A stretch of DNA of 64,000 nt from Lotus japonicus (lineage: Eukaryota > Streptophyta > Magnoliopsida > Fabales > Fabaceae). Below the pieces are notes generated by a model. It had not been told where the DNA came from. It did no database searches and saw only the letters and a list, made by a program, of their open reading frames with translations. Every line of letters begins with the position of its first letter. The first letter of the stretch is position 1. Where the stretch lies: the NCBI RefSeq assembly GCF_012489685.1, contig NC_080041.1, forward strand, positions 106,733,760-106,797,759, written 5' to 3'. Below, piece by piece: positions 1-11,811 of this stretch. The translations under genes were made by a program, and so were the position numbers.

Positions 1-2423
1 TTCAAATTCATCAGCTTCAGCAAGCTGATTTGCATCAAGCCATTGAATGGCCTGCTCAATGGCATCGTCGATCTTTGTCTTGTCCTCTGAAGAAAGCTTT
101 GAACTGATCTTCTCATCCTTGATGGTGTTTCTCATGTTGTATGCGTAGTTCTCCAAAGCGTTCTTTGCCTCAACCTTCTTCTTGTGCTCCTCGTCCTCAG
201 ACTTGTACTTCTCTGCTTCTTGAACCATCTTCTCAATTTCTTCCTTTGACAATCTTCCCTTGTCGTTGGTAATGGTGATATTGTTCTTCTGCCCGGTGGT
301 CTTGTCCTCAGCAGAGACATTCAAGATACCATTGGCATCGATGTCAAAGCAAACATTGATCTGAGGAACCCCACGAGGAGCTGGAGGAATGCCTGAAAGC
401 TCAAACTTGCCCAGCAAGTTGTTATCCCTAGTTCTTGTTCTCTCTCCCTCGTATACTTGAATCAACACACCAGGTTGGTTGTCTGAATATGTAGAGAACA
501 CTTGTTCCTTCTTGGTAGGAATTGTAGTGTTCCTTGGAATCAACACAGTCATGACACCTCCAGCAGTCTCTAAACCTAGAGACAATGGGGTGACATCCAA
601 AAGCAACAAATCTTGAACCTTCTCATTGCCTTCACCACTCAATATAGCTGCCTGGACAGCGGCTCCATAAGCAACAGCTTCGTCGGGGTTGATGCTCTTG
701 CACAGATCCTTCCCGTTGAACAAGTCCTGCAACAGCTGCTGAACTTTGGGAATTCTAGTAGAGCCACCAACAAGCACAACATCATGAACAGTGCTCTTGT
801 CCATCTTTGCATCCCTGAGACACTTCTCCACAGGCTCCATACACTTCCTAAAGAGGTCCATGTTAAGTTCCTCAAACCTAGCTCGGGTGATGGTTGAATA
901 GAAGTCAACACCCTCATACAGAGAATCAATCTCAATGGTGGTTTGGGCAGTGGATGAGAGCGTCCTCTTTGCTCTCTCACAAGAAGTTCTCAACCTCCTG
1001 AGAGCTCTTGGGTTTCCACTAATGTCCTTCTTGTTCTTCCTCTTAAACTCCTGCACAAAGTGGTTCACCATTCTGTTATCAAAGTCCTCTCCTCCAAGAT
1101 GGGTATCTCCAGCTGTGGCCTTAACTTCAAAGATACCCTCCTCAATGGTGAGGAGAGAAACATCAAAAGTACCACCTCCAAGATCAAAGATCAAAACATT
1201 CTTCTCACCAACACTGGTAGCCTTCTTGTCAAGCCCATATGCAATAGCCGCAGCAGTTGGCTCATTTATGATTCTCATAACATTGAGGCCAGCAATAACA
1301 CCGGCATCTTTGGTAGCTTGACGCTGAGAGTCATTGAAGTATGCAGGTACAGTGACGACAGCATTCTTCACGGTCGAACCAAGGAAAGCCTCAGCAATCT
1401 CCCTCATCTTTGTTAGGACCATAGACGAGATTTCCTCAGCTGCAAACTGCTTGTCCTCACCCTTGTAGTTAACACCAATCATGGGTTTCTCTCCAGGACC
1501 AGAAATGACCTTGAATGGCCACAACTTCATGTCACTCTGAACAGAAGGGTCGCTAATTCTCCTACCAATTAACCTCTTCGCGTCTGCAAAACAACAATAA
1601 TCCTCAGTTAACAACAATCACTCAAACAACCACTGAAACCACACCAAAAAGAAAACCTTCCACAACACACACAAAAGCATCATGTAACAGAAACAAACAA
1701 AAACATCTATTTCCTCTGTTCCTTTCTTATAATTGTAGTCGAATAAATTTTTTCTAGTTATTTTTTTTTGTCACTTCTTGTAATTATTGTTGTTTAAAAT
1801 TTAAATCAATATTAGTCACATCTTAAGGAAATTATGAAAACAATTAACATTAAAAATTAAACAAATAACTTAAACATCAATAAAATATTAAATATAGGTT
1901 AAGTTAAGAAAATTGCTAATCTCTAGTAATAATTTTCACCATAAATAGAATTAGTATTTAACTATGATCATTTAACATGTCAAATTGTTCTAGATTCAAA
2001 ACCCTACAACACAACACAAATCAAAGAGAAGAACATCTACTACCAACTAATTCAACAAAATTCCTAATCACTAATATTCAACACCAAAGTAACAACAGAT
2101 TCAATTACTTAAAACGAGGTCAACAATCATTGATAACAATAAAACGTTCAAATAAACAGTACAAGATTCGTGAATCAACAAAAGAAAGTTGGAGAATCAG
2201 ATGAATTACCGAAGACGGTGTTGATCGGGTTCATGGCAACCTGATTCTTCGCAGCATCACCAATCAACCTCTCAGAGTCAGTAAACGCAACGTAAGACGG
2301 CGTGGTACGGTTCCCTTGATCATTGGCGATGATCTCAACGCGATCATGCTGCCACACTCCGACGCAGGAGTACGTGGTGCCGAGGTCGATTCCGATCGCC
2401 GGTCCTTCTCCTTTTACGGCCAT
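1..2423 (-). CDS. HSP70: Cytosolic heat shock protein 70 (HSP70/HSC70), 3' end cut by window
   Basis: ATP-driven cytosolic/nuclear chaperone that binds unfolded client proteins together with J-proteins. Exon 1 is 2210-2423 (start ATG at 2423) and exon 2 is 1583 down to the window edge; the intron 1584-2209 has GT...AG ends and splits the Asp codon after NTVF, the usual place in plant cytosolic HSP70 genes. The N-terminus reads [18 protein letters not shown], with the nucleotide-binding phosphate loop; further on I read the typical ATPase-domain and substrate-binding-domain sequence, ending at ADEFE. The frame is continuous from start to edge (599 residues), so no indel is present. Family members are about 650 aa; about 50 residues including the EEVD tail lie outside the window. 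Absence of signal or transit peptide fits a cytosolic member. Family identification is firm; which HSP70 paralogue is not resolved. Confidence 0.97.
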
Positions 2424-2518
2424 TCTCCGGCGAAATCAAACCCTGAATTGAAGAAGAAGAAGCGTGTGAGAGTGAAGGTGTTAGGTTATGTGAATTGAAC
2501 AAGAGGGAAAGAGAGAGG

Positions 2519-2556
2519 TATTTATAGGTTTAAACTAGAAAGTGTCTAGAATGTTC
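2519..2556 (-). promoter_or_regulatory. HSP70 core promoter: TATA box and heat-shock-element-like motif
   Basis: On the minus strand TATAAATA lies at 2526-2519, about 100 bases upstream of the HSP70 start codon. Just beyond it (2544-2556) the bases GTC-ta-GAA-tg-TTC form a three-unit heat shock element with one mismatch to TTCnnGAAnnTTC, with another GAA at 2538-2540 one base out of register. The placement next to TATA suits HSF control; that control is inferred from the motif. Confidence 0.6.
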
Positions 2557-4840
2557 TATGAGTGTGGTCCCCACTCTAACGTGAGAGACGGTGCCGTTAA
2601 CTTGGACTTGAGAACAATGCTTGGTTCAGCGTGGTTAGTGGATGATGGACGTTAGTTTCCACCACGTCATACACTAGTTTAAAGGGAAGAATATTAGATT
2701 AGGGTGACTAAGACAAACTAGCGAGTTAATTAGTACTCATTGTTTATTGATGATGTAGCAAAATATGTTTTGAGAAGATAGATTAGGGTTCTTTAAGAAG
2801 ATATAAGAAAAAATCACAATCCAAAGAATATAAGAAGAAATTATTACAATCAAAATTTCAAGATTATCATACTTATCGATGATTCTAATTACATATAATT
2901 TTATTTACAATAATAACATATCACTTAGGAATTACGATATCTTCCAATATCAATATCAATATCAATATCAATGAATCAATCAATATCAATATCAATCAAT
3001 CATCAATATCAATATTATATTAGAAAAGAAGAACCTTCATCAGACCAATTTGATGAGGTGTCACTCCCAGAGTAATTCTCATTTGATATTAAAAATATTT
3101 TAAAAAAACATATATGTACATTTAAATTAAACAAATCCGTGAAAAAAAGCATATATAAAATTTTTTTTGAAGATTTTGTTTTGTTTTTATTGTTATTTGT
3201 AAGATTTTAGTAGTTTTTATCTATCTTTAATTAGTACCGAATTTTTATAGTATTTTTATTAAATATTTTTTAAAGATTTTGTTTTGTTCTTATTGCCAAT
3301 TTGTTGAATATCCTCTCTTATGTTGTGTTATTTTATCTTGAAACTTAATTTTAAAAGATTGACCATAATTATCTAAGATTTAACTAAATTTTTTTTAAAG
3401 AAGATTTACTACTACTCCTTACTAAATTTATAATGATGGCTTCTACTCTCCTCTTTGTCATGTTCCATGACTCAATTAGAGAGCTGGCTGGAAAAAGTGG
3501 TGAGCATTCTCCCTCTTCCTCTTCAAATTCCCTCTTTGCATAATTTTGTTTGTGTCTTATCTTATTTTGACTTGGGTTATAGGTGATGGTTTCGCCAATC
3601 TACCTACGCGTGTTGCTCCAAAATCAATTTTGTGCCTTATCTTATTTTGATGTATATTAGTTTCAGCTTTGGTAGATTGCATAGGCTGAACTCAATGTTC
3701 GCATGCTATATAAGATATGTTAGTTTGAATTGTGGGGAGGTTTATCACTAATTTTGATTTTGAATTTTACATAGTTCAACTTCTCCTTCTTTGTCTCTCT
3801 GATCTAAAGGAATGGGTTAAATAGATTAGACCTGTGTTACTCCCTACCTTTTATTTGATCAATTCGCTTTTAGTTGAATAAAGGTGGTGGAAATTAAAGG
3901 TTATAATGACTGTAATCTTCTTGCATGGTGATGTGGAGCATTATGAGGTTCAGCTTTATGCTTAAAATCTTGCAAGTAAATATGACTTTCATCTATCGTT
4001 ACAAAAATCCCCTGATTTCTCCTTTTATTCTTTCTCATGATTTATAATATAAAAATAAAATATGTTGTGCTTTGATTATAAAAAATTAAAATTTTAAAAG
4101 ATTTTCCCTAATTATCTAAAATACTGCATTAACCATCTTCTCCCCTATATATACCCGTCAAACCCTCATCTTCTCTAATCACTTGAAATTTTTTTTGAAC
4201 GTGATAATTGAATCAATCTTGATTTATATAAGTTATAAATATGTTTAATTATTTTGGGGAATTAAAACAGCTATTATTTGATGGATACGAGGAAGGTTAC
4301 AATATTTGATTTGATTGGTTTCCAGATATTTAAGAAAATGAAAGGTTTTAATAATCATTCAAGAAATAAGAAATTATTATAGAAAAAATGGGGAAAGAGG
4401 AATTTGAAAGAAGGGATGAGAGGAAAGAGAGAGCAGCGAATTGGAGGGGGGGGAGAGAGAGAATGGCAATTAATTCGGAAAGAGAAAAAAAAAATAGGGA
4501 AACTGAAAATTTAAAATGTCAGATGAGAGAAAAGAGAGAGGAACGAAATTGGGGGAGAAAAAAAGACAATTAAGGGGGAATTAATTAATAGAGAAGATGA
4601 GAGCACATATTGGAAACAAGTTAAAAAAAAATAGTAGAATTTACGAGAAAAAGACATGTGGAGCAATTTGGAGGGAATGAATATGAGGCTTCCACCTAGG
4701 ATTTCCACTTAACATATGAACCAATGAAAAATCAAATTTATCAAGAACTCACACATAAGCAATTGGGTCTTATAACCCAAGTGCCTTCGTCTTTTGCGGC
4801 CCGCTTTTGACTTATTTTAATTAAAATATGTTTTTATTTC
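2557..4840. other. AT-rich intergenic region with a hexanucleotide microsatellite
   Basis: No gene recognised. An imperfect ATCAAT-type simple repeat fills about 2945-3015. From 4380 to 4640 the sequence is purine-rich (GA/GGAAA runs), giving chance open frames of low-complexity composition that I do not accept as genes. Confidence 0.6.
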
Positions 4841-4842
4841 AG

Positions 4843-5137
4843 ATGTGATTGGTATTTTAACTAGAGCCAGCGAAGAACAAGAATTTGAAAATGATGGCCA
4901 AAAAATAAGAAGATGACCATTGAGATTGAACGGGATGGGTATGACACTATGTGTTTTTAACTTTTCACCTTGATTCCCAAATGATTTAATGTTTCTGGAT
5001 AAATGATTATTGTTCAGGGTAAAATGGAAGTTGCTTTTTTCGGCAACTATGTCGCAGAGGTGTTGGGACAATTGGCTGCGGGAGACAAGACCAATGTTGT
5101 TATTGTCATTTAATTTGCAAAAATTAAGCCCTTTAAA
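4843..5137 (+). pseudogene. RPA1-like OB-fold gene fragment, broken (copy 1)
   Basis: Fragment related to the large subunit of replication protein A (single-stranded-DNA-binding OB fold). After a splice-acceptor-like sequence ending at 4842 the frame reads as VIGILTRASEEQEF, a typical RPA1 OB-fold strand. A frame break follows near 4915, after which TIEIERDG continues in another frame. A second exon from 5018 reads GKMEVAFFGNYVAEVLG, then an in-frame stop at 5111-5113 sits where RPA-like proteins usually have Gln before FAKIK. With one frameshift and one stop it is a pseudogene. RPA1-like genes are often carried by plant Helitrons, and a Helitron-like 3' end lies downstream at 9.9 kb. Confidence 0.6.
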
Positions 5138-5755
5138 AGTAGTTTTTTCCTTCTTTTTTAGTTTCTTTTTTCAAATGACAAGAAAAGATTATGCTAAAAC
5201 TATTTATTTATTTTTTATTAGACATATGCCTTTATAATCGATCAATGATTATTAAAATATGATTTGATCTTTGAATTGGATTGCAGATATTCTTGACCTC
5301 GGCGATCCAACATGTATATGTTTTTAATGCAATGCTTTAATGCGGGCTCATGTATATGATCTCGATCAGGCTTAGAAGAAAAGTTTTTTTGTCCACTTTG
5401 CTTAGCATTTCAGACTGTTCTATTTCATCTGTTGTTTAATATATTTTTAATAATCAAGGGATTGATTGATGTATCAAATACAATAGACATAAGTAAAAAA
5501 AAACACTACTACTATTCTATTTTACATGATCTTTTAGAATATATTGAAGCGCAACCTTTTCTTTTGATACCTAACGCAACCTAAAAAGTGGAGAAAAAAA
5601 TTTATTTGTATAAAATGAAATGCTGACAAGTAATTGAAAATATTTAAAATTTAGTGTAAGTTAATTATTGAATTTTTTTTTTAATGGAATTATTCAAGGA
5701 AGGCCTCTCTCACCTCTAACTCCATCTACTATTTTTCTCACTTCACAAAAGCTGG

Positions 5756-6150
5756 TACAAACAAACAAAGTGTTTGAGTGCCCTATTTACTATTAAAATT
5801 AGACAATTTTATTTTGGTAAAAAAATTAGACAAAATAAATGTCATTTTTTCCCTACCGTATCTCGAGCCAGATTAGTCATGTGGGACCCCTTTCCTCTGT
5901 GGAGGCTGGTGGCCAAAGGACAAAGAAAAATGTCATCATTTTTCCCCAAATGATAGCTCAAGTGTTAAGAGTTTGATGACATATGGGTTGGGAAAAAGTT
6001 AGTGCAAACAAACAAAGTGTTCGAGTGCCCTATTTACTATTAAAATTAGACAATTTTATTTTGGTAAAAAGAATTAGGCAAATTTTATGTTTTTTTTTCT
6101 TTTCCAAATGATATCTCGAGTCTTAAGAGTCGGTGGAAATATGAACTGGA
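5756..6150. repeat. Imperfect direct repeat, about 245-bp spacing
   Basis: The stretch beginning acaaacaaagtg at about 5758 recurs at about 6004 with few changes over some 80 bases. A second shared block (the sequence around 5945 and around 6103) repeats with similar spacing. It looks like an old local duplication; no gene content seen. Confidence 0.65.
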
Positions 6151-7799
6151 TTTTTTTAGAAAGGGTTCCAAAATTAGCATGCAATTTCAAACCTTCTCAA
6201 TGACTAGCCCAAGTAGTTCTTAATTTCTTATGGTGGCAATTGCCCTTTTCATTTAATTTGTTCTGACCAAGCCCATTTTCCTCAATTGTTGTCCTCACAG
6301 GGTTTTTGGGTCAACTCCTCATATAACTTTCGAATCACTTTTTGTTTTGTTTCGGTCCAAGAGTTTCTGGATCATTTCGTGTCCGTGGTCAATCAGTCAC
6401 CAATTGCCCTTACATTGTAGGTAATCACTGGCCCATTCAATCAGCTGCAGAGCCATATTTTTTCCCTATCTGTTTTAAATTATTTGACTTGATATTTATT
6501 TTCTTATTTCAGGGGTCAAAAATTAGTAAACCTTAAATGAAATTCACTGGTGGTAAGGTGCCTTCAATAAATCAACCTTTTCATGCCTCATTCTGGCTTA
6601 GCACAAGGTACAATGGTAAGCCAAAGCCTCTTTTTTTTTTTTAAATTCTTTCATTGTATCTTTTGCTCATTTCCTACATAACAAGCTTAAAATTAAACAC
6701 ATATCTATATACTTTAGAAAAGATGAAGCTTGTGAGACCCTTGCTGATTTGACACTCCAAAAATTACTCTTACCCAACCTCCTTCTTTGCCTGACAAGTG
6801 TCACCCTCTTATTGATTTGGACCAAAACATTACAAAGCTCATTTTCATTTAAGTTTTGTATGGAGGCTCATTATTGAAAGCTTATTGAATGCTGATTTGT
6901 TATTATTTTTTTTTAGCCATTCATTGATTGCTAACATAAAATATCCACATTAATGGCTGATTAACATTTTGACTATTTCAACTATTTAATTACAAATAAT
7001 TTTTATTTTGCACCACAAGATCCATGTGTTTAAATAGAATTACCATTTTTCAAAAATATTCGAAATAGTTTCGAATTTCCTATAATTACTCATTACCCGT
7101 GTGAGGACCGTCGACAACGTGTTTCTCAGTTTTTTTTTTTAAATCAACGCGTTTCTCAGTTAAATAACGCGTTTCCTATAATTAATCATTTCCATAAATG
7201 AGAAATATTGACCTATCATTCATAATAATTATAAGTGAACCGTACGTCTGTAATATTTTAATAAATAGAATCACTATTTAATATCATTATTTGTACGCAC
7301 AAGGTAATATTTTAATATCTTTTTTTGCTACATGAGTAATATATTAATATCATGATTGATACATTCCATTCTTATAAAGAAAAAATTACCCTGGAATTAA
7401 TTGAATTTCCTATTTTGAGTAGTAAATCACCTTAGGCTATTAAAAGTCACTATAAGCGTACGATTGAAATTTTGGTTGAAAAAAGAAATAGCGCCGGCTA
7501 ATTTCAAATACCATGCATAATATTACTTTAATTTTCCTTCCTTTTTTAACTTGCATTGAGAAGTAACCCTAATTATGAAATTTATATATAAATCACCTCA
7601 TGCTATTCTTCAACTTTATCAGTCCTTCAATTTTCCACCAACTATTAGCTTTGAAAATTCTGAATATTACCCGTCAAACATTCATCTTTTTGAACCCAAC
7701 TTTCCGGAGGATACGTCACTATCGGTGAGTATTTGTTAATTATTTTGTAGTTATATTATTCGCACAATATTAACAATTTCTGATATCTGGAAATTTTAG
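6151..7799. other. AT-rich intergenic region, no gene seen
   Basis: No coding region, RNA gene or bounded repeat that I can support. The last 200 bases lead into the RPA1-like fragment. Confidence 0.5.
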
Positions 7800-8312
7800 A
7801 TATAATCGGTGTTTTGAGTGAGGTTGGACGAGTACAAGAGTTCACAATCCTTAGAAAGATTGAGAAGGTCGTTCGAATTGATCGACCTTTCTGCAGCAGG
7901 ATAATTTAATATGCATTCGTATACTCATTTATAATTACACTTATTTTTTTCCAATACACCAAAGAACCTAGTTTTGTCTTTTATTGATATAGCAGAGCCA
8001 AAATTGAATGTGTTTTGATTGAGAAATTTGTACAAGAATACGTTGATTTCATTTCTGCTGGTCGTGCACTCGGTGCAGTTGTTTTGATCCAACTTGCCAG
8101 AGTAAAAAATTACCTAGGTACCTCGACCACTAAAATTGTTCAACGGAAAAATATATTTTTTTGTGAGAAATTTTTTTAGTCTATTTTGTAATGTTGTTTT
8201 TTTACTGATGTAGGAAATTGCAATAGATATATATGTGCTGGAATGTAGCCAACAAGAATTTTGTATCGACCAACTCTTTGAAGAACCTCTGATGATCAAG
8301 TAGCGCTCCTAG
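7800..8312 (+). pseudogene. RPA1-like OB-fold gene fragment, broken (copy 2)
   Basis: A second fragment related to RPA1, with the same exon phase as the copy at 4843. An acceptor-like AG ends at 7799, then the frame reads IIGVLSEVGRVQEF. A later exon near 7990-8115 stays open for about 40 codons and reads like the following OB-fold strands, with GAVVLIQLARVKNY matching the family pattern and a donor-like GT after it. A third exon from about 8213 reads with family-like PTRILY but contains two in-frame stops, so the gene is dead. It differs clearly from copy 1, so this is an old duplicate or a second domain of one decayed gene. Both lie 5' of a Helitron-like terminus. Confidence 0.55.
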
Positions 8313-9873
8313 CTATCGTCTGAACGTGAATAAAATAACTGCCCTTATTTTGTTAATAAATCTCGACAAATGCACGACAACATCATCTCCATGAAGTATC
8401 TATGGAGATATTTAGGTTGCATGGTCTGAAATATGGAAGACATAATTCTGTTTTCATTTATATTATGAAAAGTTGTTTTGTTTGTTAATTATTTGGGTAG
8501 GTTGTGACCCAATTCCAATAATCAATTTCGTGATGTTAAGTTACTTTTAGAAATTTAAGTAATAATTCAATGCATGAAAATTTAAGTAATAATTAAAAAT
8601 CTTATAATTGAGGTGGAGTAGTAATTAGGTCGACCAAAATGGACTCAGGTTGTGAGTGTGCTCGGCTCAACCCACTTATGGGGTGGGTTTAGTTGGAAAA
8701 ATACAGGTTTACATTTAGGTGAATGATTTTTCTTCGTTCAATAACTTAATGGGCTACACAAATGAAAAAAAAATTATTTTCTTATATCTTTTTAAAGTAT
8801 GATCATTAACTACAAGATAACAGAACTTTTGATAACAAAAATAATCAGAATGGAAATACATAAAAATTTACTAGGCTTTATATCACGCTCATAGTGTGTA
8901 GCCTAATTATAGACGAAATCTGAAAATTTGCATATAAATTTTGTGTGCTCTTAAATATTTTTGGTTTTGAACTAGCAAAATATATTGACAGAGAGCACTA
9001 GGAGTACTCCAACCCAAATAATAAATATATTTAATTACAAAAATAAAGGGAATTACAAATTTCCTTTCTAAATTAGTGTCCCTCCACCATCCCGTGCAGA
9101 GTCAAAAAACCTCGATCAACATTAATCTACCACCAATCATTAATTGAATTCAAAACCAAGTCTACAAGGAACTAATCTCTAAGAAATCAAAGGTGCTCTA
9201 AACAGTATCTTAGGATGGAGATCCAATCATAGGTTGAGAAATCAAAGGAAAACGTACTCCACCTAACTTGTTCTCCATTTTTTCACAAGTCAAACATCAT
9301 TTTTTGGCTAAGGAACCAAAATCAAACACTTTTACCAAACAGTGACTAATATGACCCTTAACCCTTCTTTTTATTCTTGACAGTATAAAAAGATTTCAAG
9401 CAGTTTATTGATCATCTAATTTGAAGGTTTATTGGCGTTTCTATAAGGTTTGTTTAAGATTTTCAAATTATACACAATTTATATTTGTATTGGTTATTGA
9501 TTATTACTCTTATGTAAATTTTTTCCTTTGTAGGTTCTATAGCTCAAATATGCTTGATTGACAACATGATTGATTATGAAGTTTTTATCATTAATCATGG
9601 ACTACAACTTCTAATAAGGACTCATGTTGTTGTCATTGTTATGTTTAACTTACTTCAATTTCAATGTAATGCATTAAAAACTGGGTTATTCTTACTATTC
9701 AAGTGTTGCCATTGTGAGGTCTATACAACCTCATCAAATTAATATATTTATTGTGGTTCATTCATCTACATGTTTGTAACATATGTTCAGTTCCATATCT
9801 GTTATACTTACTAAAAAGAGCCTAAACTAAGTTAAAACATATTTTTACTGATTCATCTTCACAATAAATTTAA
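8313..9873. other. AT-rich intergenic region, no gene seen
   Basis: No supported coding region. It lies between the RPA1-like fragments and the Helitron-like 3' end, so it may be the interior of a decayed Helitron. Confidence 0.4.
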
Positions 9874-9905
9874 TCGTCGTGCAACGCACAGGTAAAGAAC
9901 ATTAG
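9874..9905 (+). mobile_element. Helitron-like 3' terminus (hairpin plus TTAG)
   Basis: A short hairpin with CGTGC and GCAC arms around 9878-9892 is followed by GGTAAAGAACATTAG. The element end at 25973 on the other strand has the same layout: hairpin, then GGTAAAAAAACACTAG. Helitrons typically end in a hairpin about ten bases before CTRR. Here the terminal C is T, so the end looks mutated. No matching 5' end was identified. Confidence 0.4.
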
Positions 9906-10980
9906 ATCTAACTAGAATTCAATATAATCCAATTAACTAAAAGACTACATATTTACAAATTCAACTCAAAGGTGAAGTGGAAAATCTACATGATTAACAA
10001 AGATAAGTGTCTGAATTATAATATCAAAAATTAGGTAAATTAGCATTTATCAGAGATAAGCTTATATAAAAGGTTCTTAACCTTGAGTACTTTTTCAGTG
10101 CCAAAAGTGATCATTGATTATGAAGAAAAACATATTAATCCAAACATGTTATTGATTTCCTTGAGGTTCTAACATAATAATGCACAAATCAGATTTTGGC
10201 TTCTGAGCACTCTTTTGCAGAAGGACCTACTTTGTCAAATTGGACCAAATTCATTAGATTCATAGGTTAGTTCAATAGTTTCCAATTGTTGTAAATGGAA
10301 TAAACACCTTACTTGTTTCATTGTTTTTTACTCTCTATTCCCCGAAATCAGTATGAGAAGACCCAAACTCCTAAAAATTAGGAGACAATCCGTAGCTACC
10401 TAACAGGATGAACCAACCAAATTAAATAACATTCCTCATATATTCCATTAAAATAAGAGGTTGCCCTAAATTTTATCATCCATTTTCACATTAGGCCTTA
10501 TTCAAATTTCTTACACCTCACTAAAAAAGCTAGAGCCAGGTATCCAAAATTTCCATACCTCACAAAAACACTTTTGGGCTCCAATCAAAGTAGAAGGTAC
10601 AATCTCATTGATAAATCATTCTAGGGGCATGCACTTATCGGGTTGGCCAAAGAAGAAAGAAAAAAAAGATCGTGGAGCGGGTGCTCGATCATGGACAGCG
10701 AGGGACGAAGTGGATGACAGGGGAGCTCTCGACAATGCCTCTACGGTTGTGGCTTGAGGCATAGACAATGGTTGAAGGACGTTTGACGGTAGTCATGGGA
10801 GCGGTCCAAGGAGGGATTAAGGATTTAGGGTTCTCTCAGGGTTGGAACAAGGAGCGGCAACAGTGGAGAGTTCTCACGATGTTGAGGTTAGGAGCGACAA
10901 GAATGAAGAAGAGATCGAGAGTGCGAGGATTAAGAATTTAGAGTTTTGCGACAATTCGGTCACGAAGTCAAGGATAAACA
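9906..10980. other. Intergenic; GC-richer segment 10620-10980 may be CACTA interior
   Basis: To 10620 the sequence is AT-rich and featureless. From about 10620 to 10980 it is more GC-rich and reads like degraded gene sequence, but I recognise no product. It adjoins the CACTA subterminal region, so it may be captured sequence inside that transposon. Confidence 0.35.
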
Positions 10981-11311
10981 AACTTATTCAAATTTAGTGA
11001 GAGCTCAACCGACGCTAATGTTTTATTTCGTAATATCGTCGGCCAAACCGACGCTACCCGGCCATTGGACAATTGGAACTGAGCCTCTTAATTAGCGCTG
11101 GCGTACGTTACAAATTACGTGGCGTTGGTCTCTTAGTGAGTTTGAGTTGACTTAACCAATGCTATCTAGCGTCAGTTAGGCTAATGCGCGCTACAATTTA
11201 AGTAAAGTGATCCTTTTTGCGTTTGACCAACAACAAAGAGCAAAACCTAGTATATATGGCGTGGTGACCAACATTAATTTTTTTATTCTGGAACAGACAT
11301 TTCTTGTAGTG
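10981..11311. mobile_element. CACTA (En/Spm) transposon end with subterminal repeats
   Basis: The bases at 11299-11311 are the reverse complement of CACTACAAGAAAT, the conserved terminal repeat of plant CACTA elements. The preceding 300 bases hold many copies in both orientations of short motifs built on CCGACGCT/GGCGT, the kind of subterminal repeat array that these transposases bind. No opposite end was found, so the left border and 3-bp target duplication are unknown. Confidence 0.6.
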
Positions 11312-11811
11312 TGTGATGGTGAGAAACTTTCACAATCTGTGTATGCTGCTTATGTGTTGTGGGAAGCTGTATGCCCACGAATCATTATATATTGGAGTAA
11401 ATATACTAAAACATTCTAGGTTGCAGTTGCATGATGCCCACGTTTGTCCACGGTAGAAGATAGAAGATATGCACATTTTTGAAGTGGGCAAGAGAATCTA
11501 ACAGATATACATACATATGATTGAGCTAATGTGGGGCAATGAAGGAGGCCTTCTTGGAACCATGAAGGAATAGATTGGAATCACGGAAAGAAAGAGAGAG
11601 AGAGAGAGAAAGAGAAAGATTGATCATGTTCAAGAGGTTGGTACGTCACAAAAGCAAAAGCTGCCAACGAAACAGAGAGAACATATTCACGCCTAGACAT
11701 GTGGGCATCATCAGCCACTATGCCATAAGCAGCAAAAGCAGCTTCTTGCTTAGCTTGGGATTCCAAGCTTTATAGTTGCTGCTGCTAGCTGCTACTTCTT
11801 CTTCTTCTTGT
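11312..11811. other. Intergenic with GA microsatellite
   Basis: A GA-rich simple repeat occupies about 11584-11620, and a short CTT repeat lies at 11795-11810 just before the next transposon. The small open frames here are products of the simple repeat. Confidence 0.55.

Noticed and set aside
639..1416. Open frames on both strands across HSP70 exon 2
   Set aside because: Shadows of the HSP70 coding frame, which runs continuously through them.
4388..4708. Small Arg/Glu-rich and Leu/Phe-rich open frames
   Set aside because: Compositional products of a purine-rich tract.
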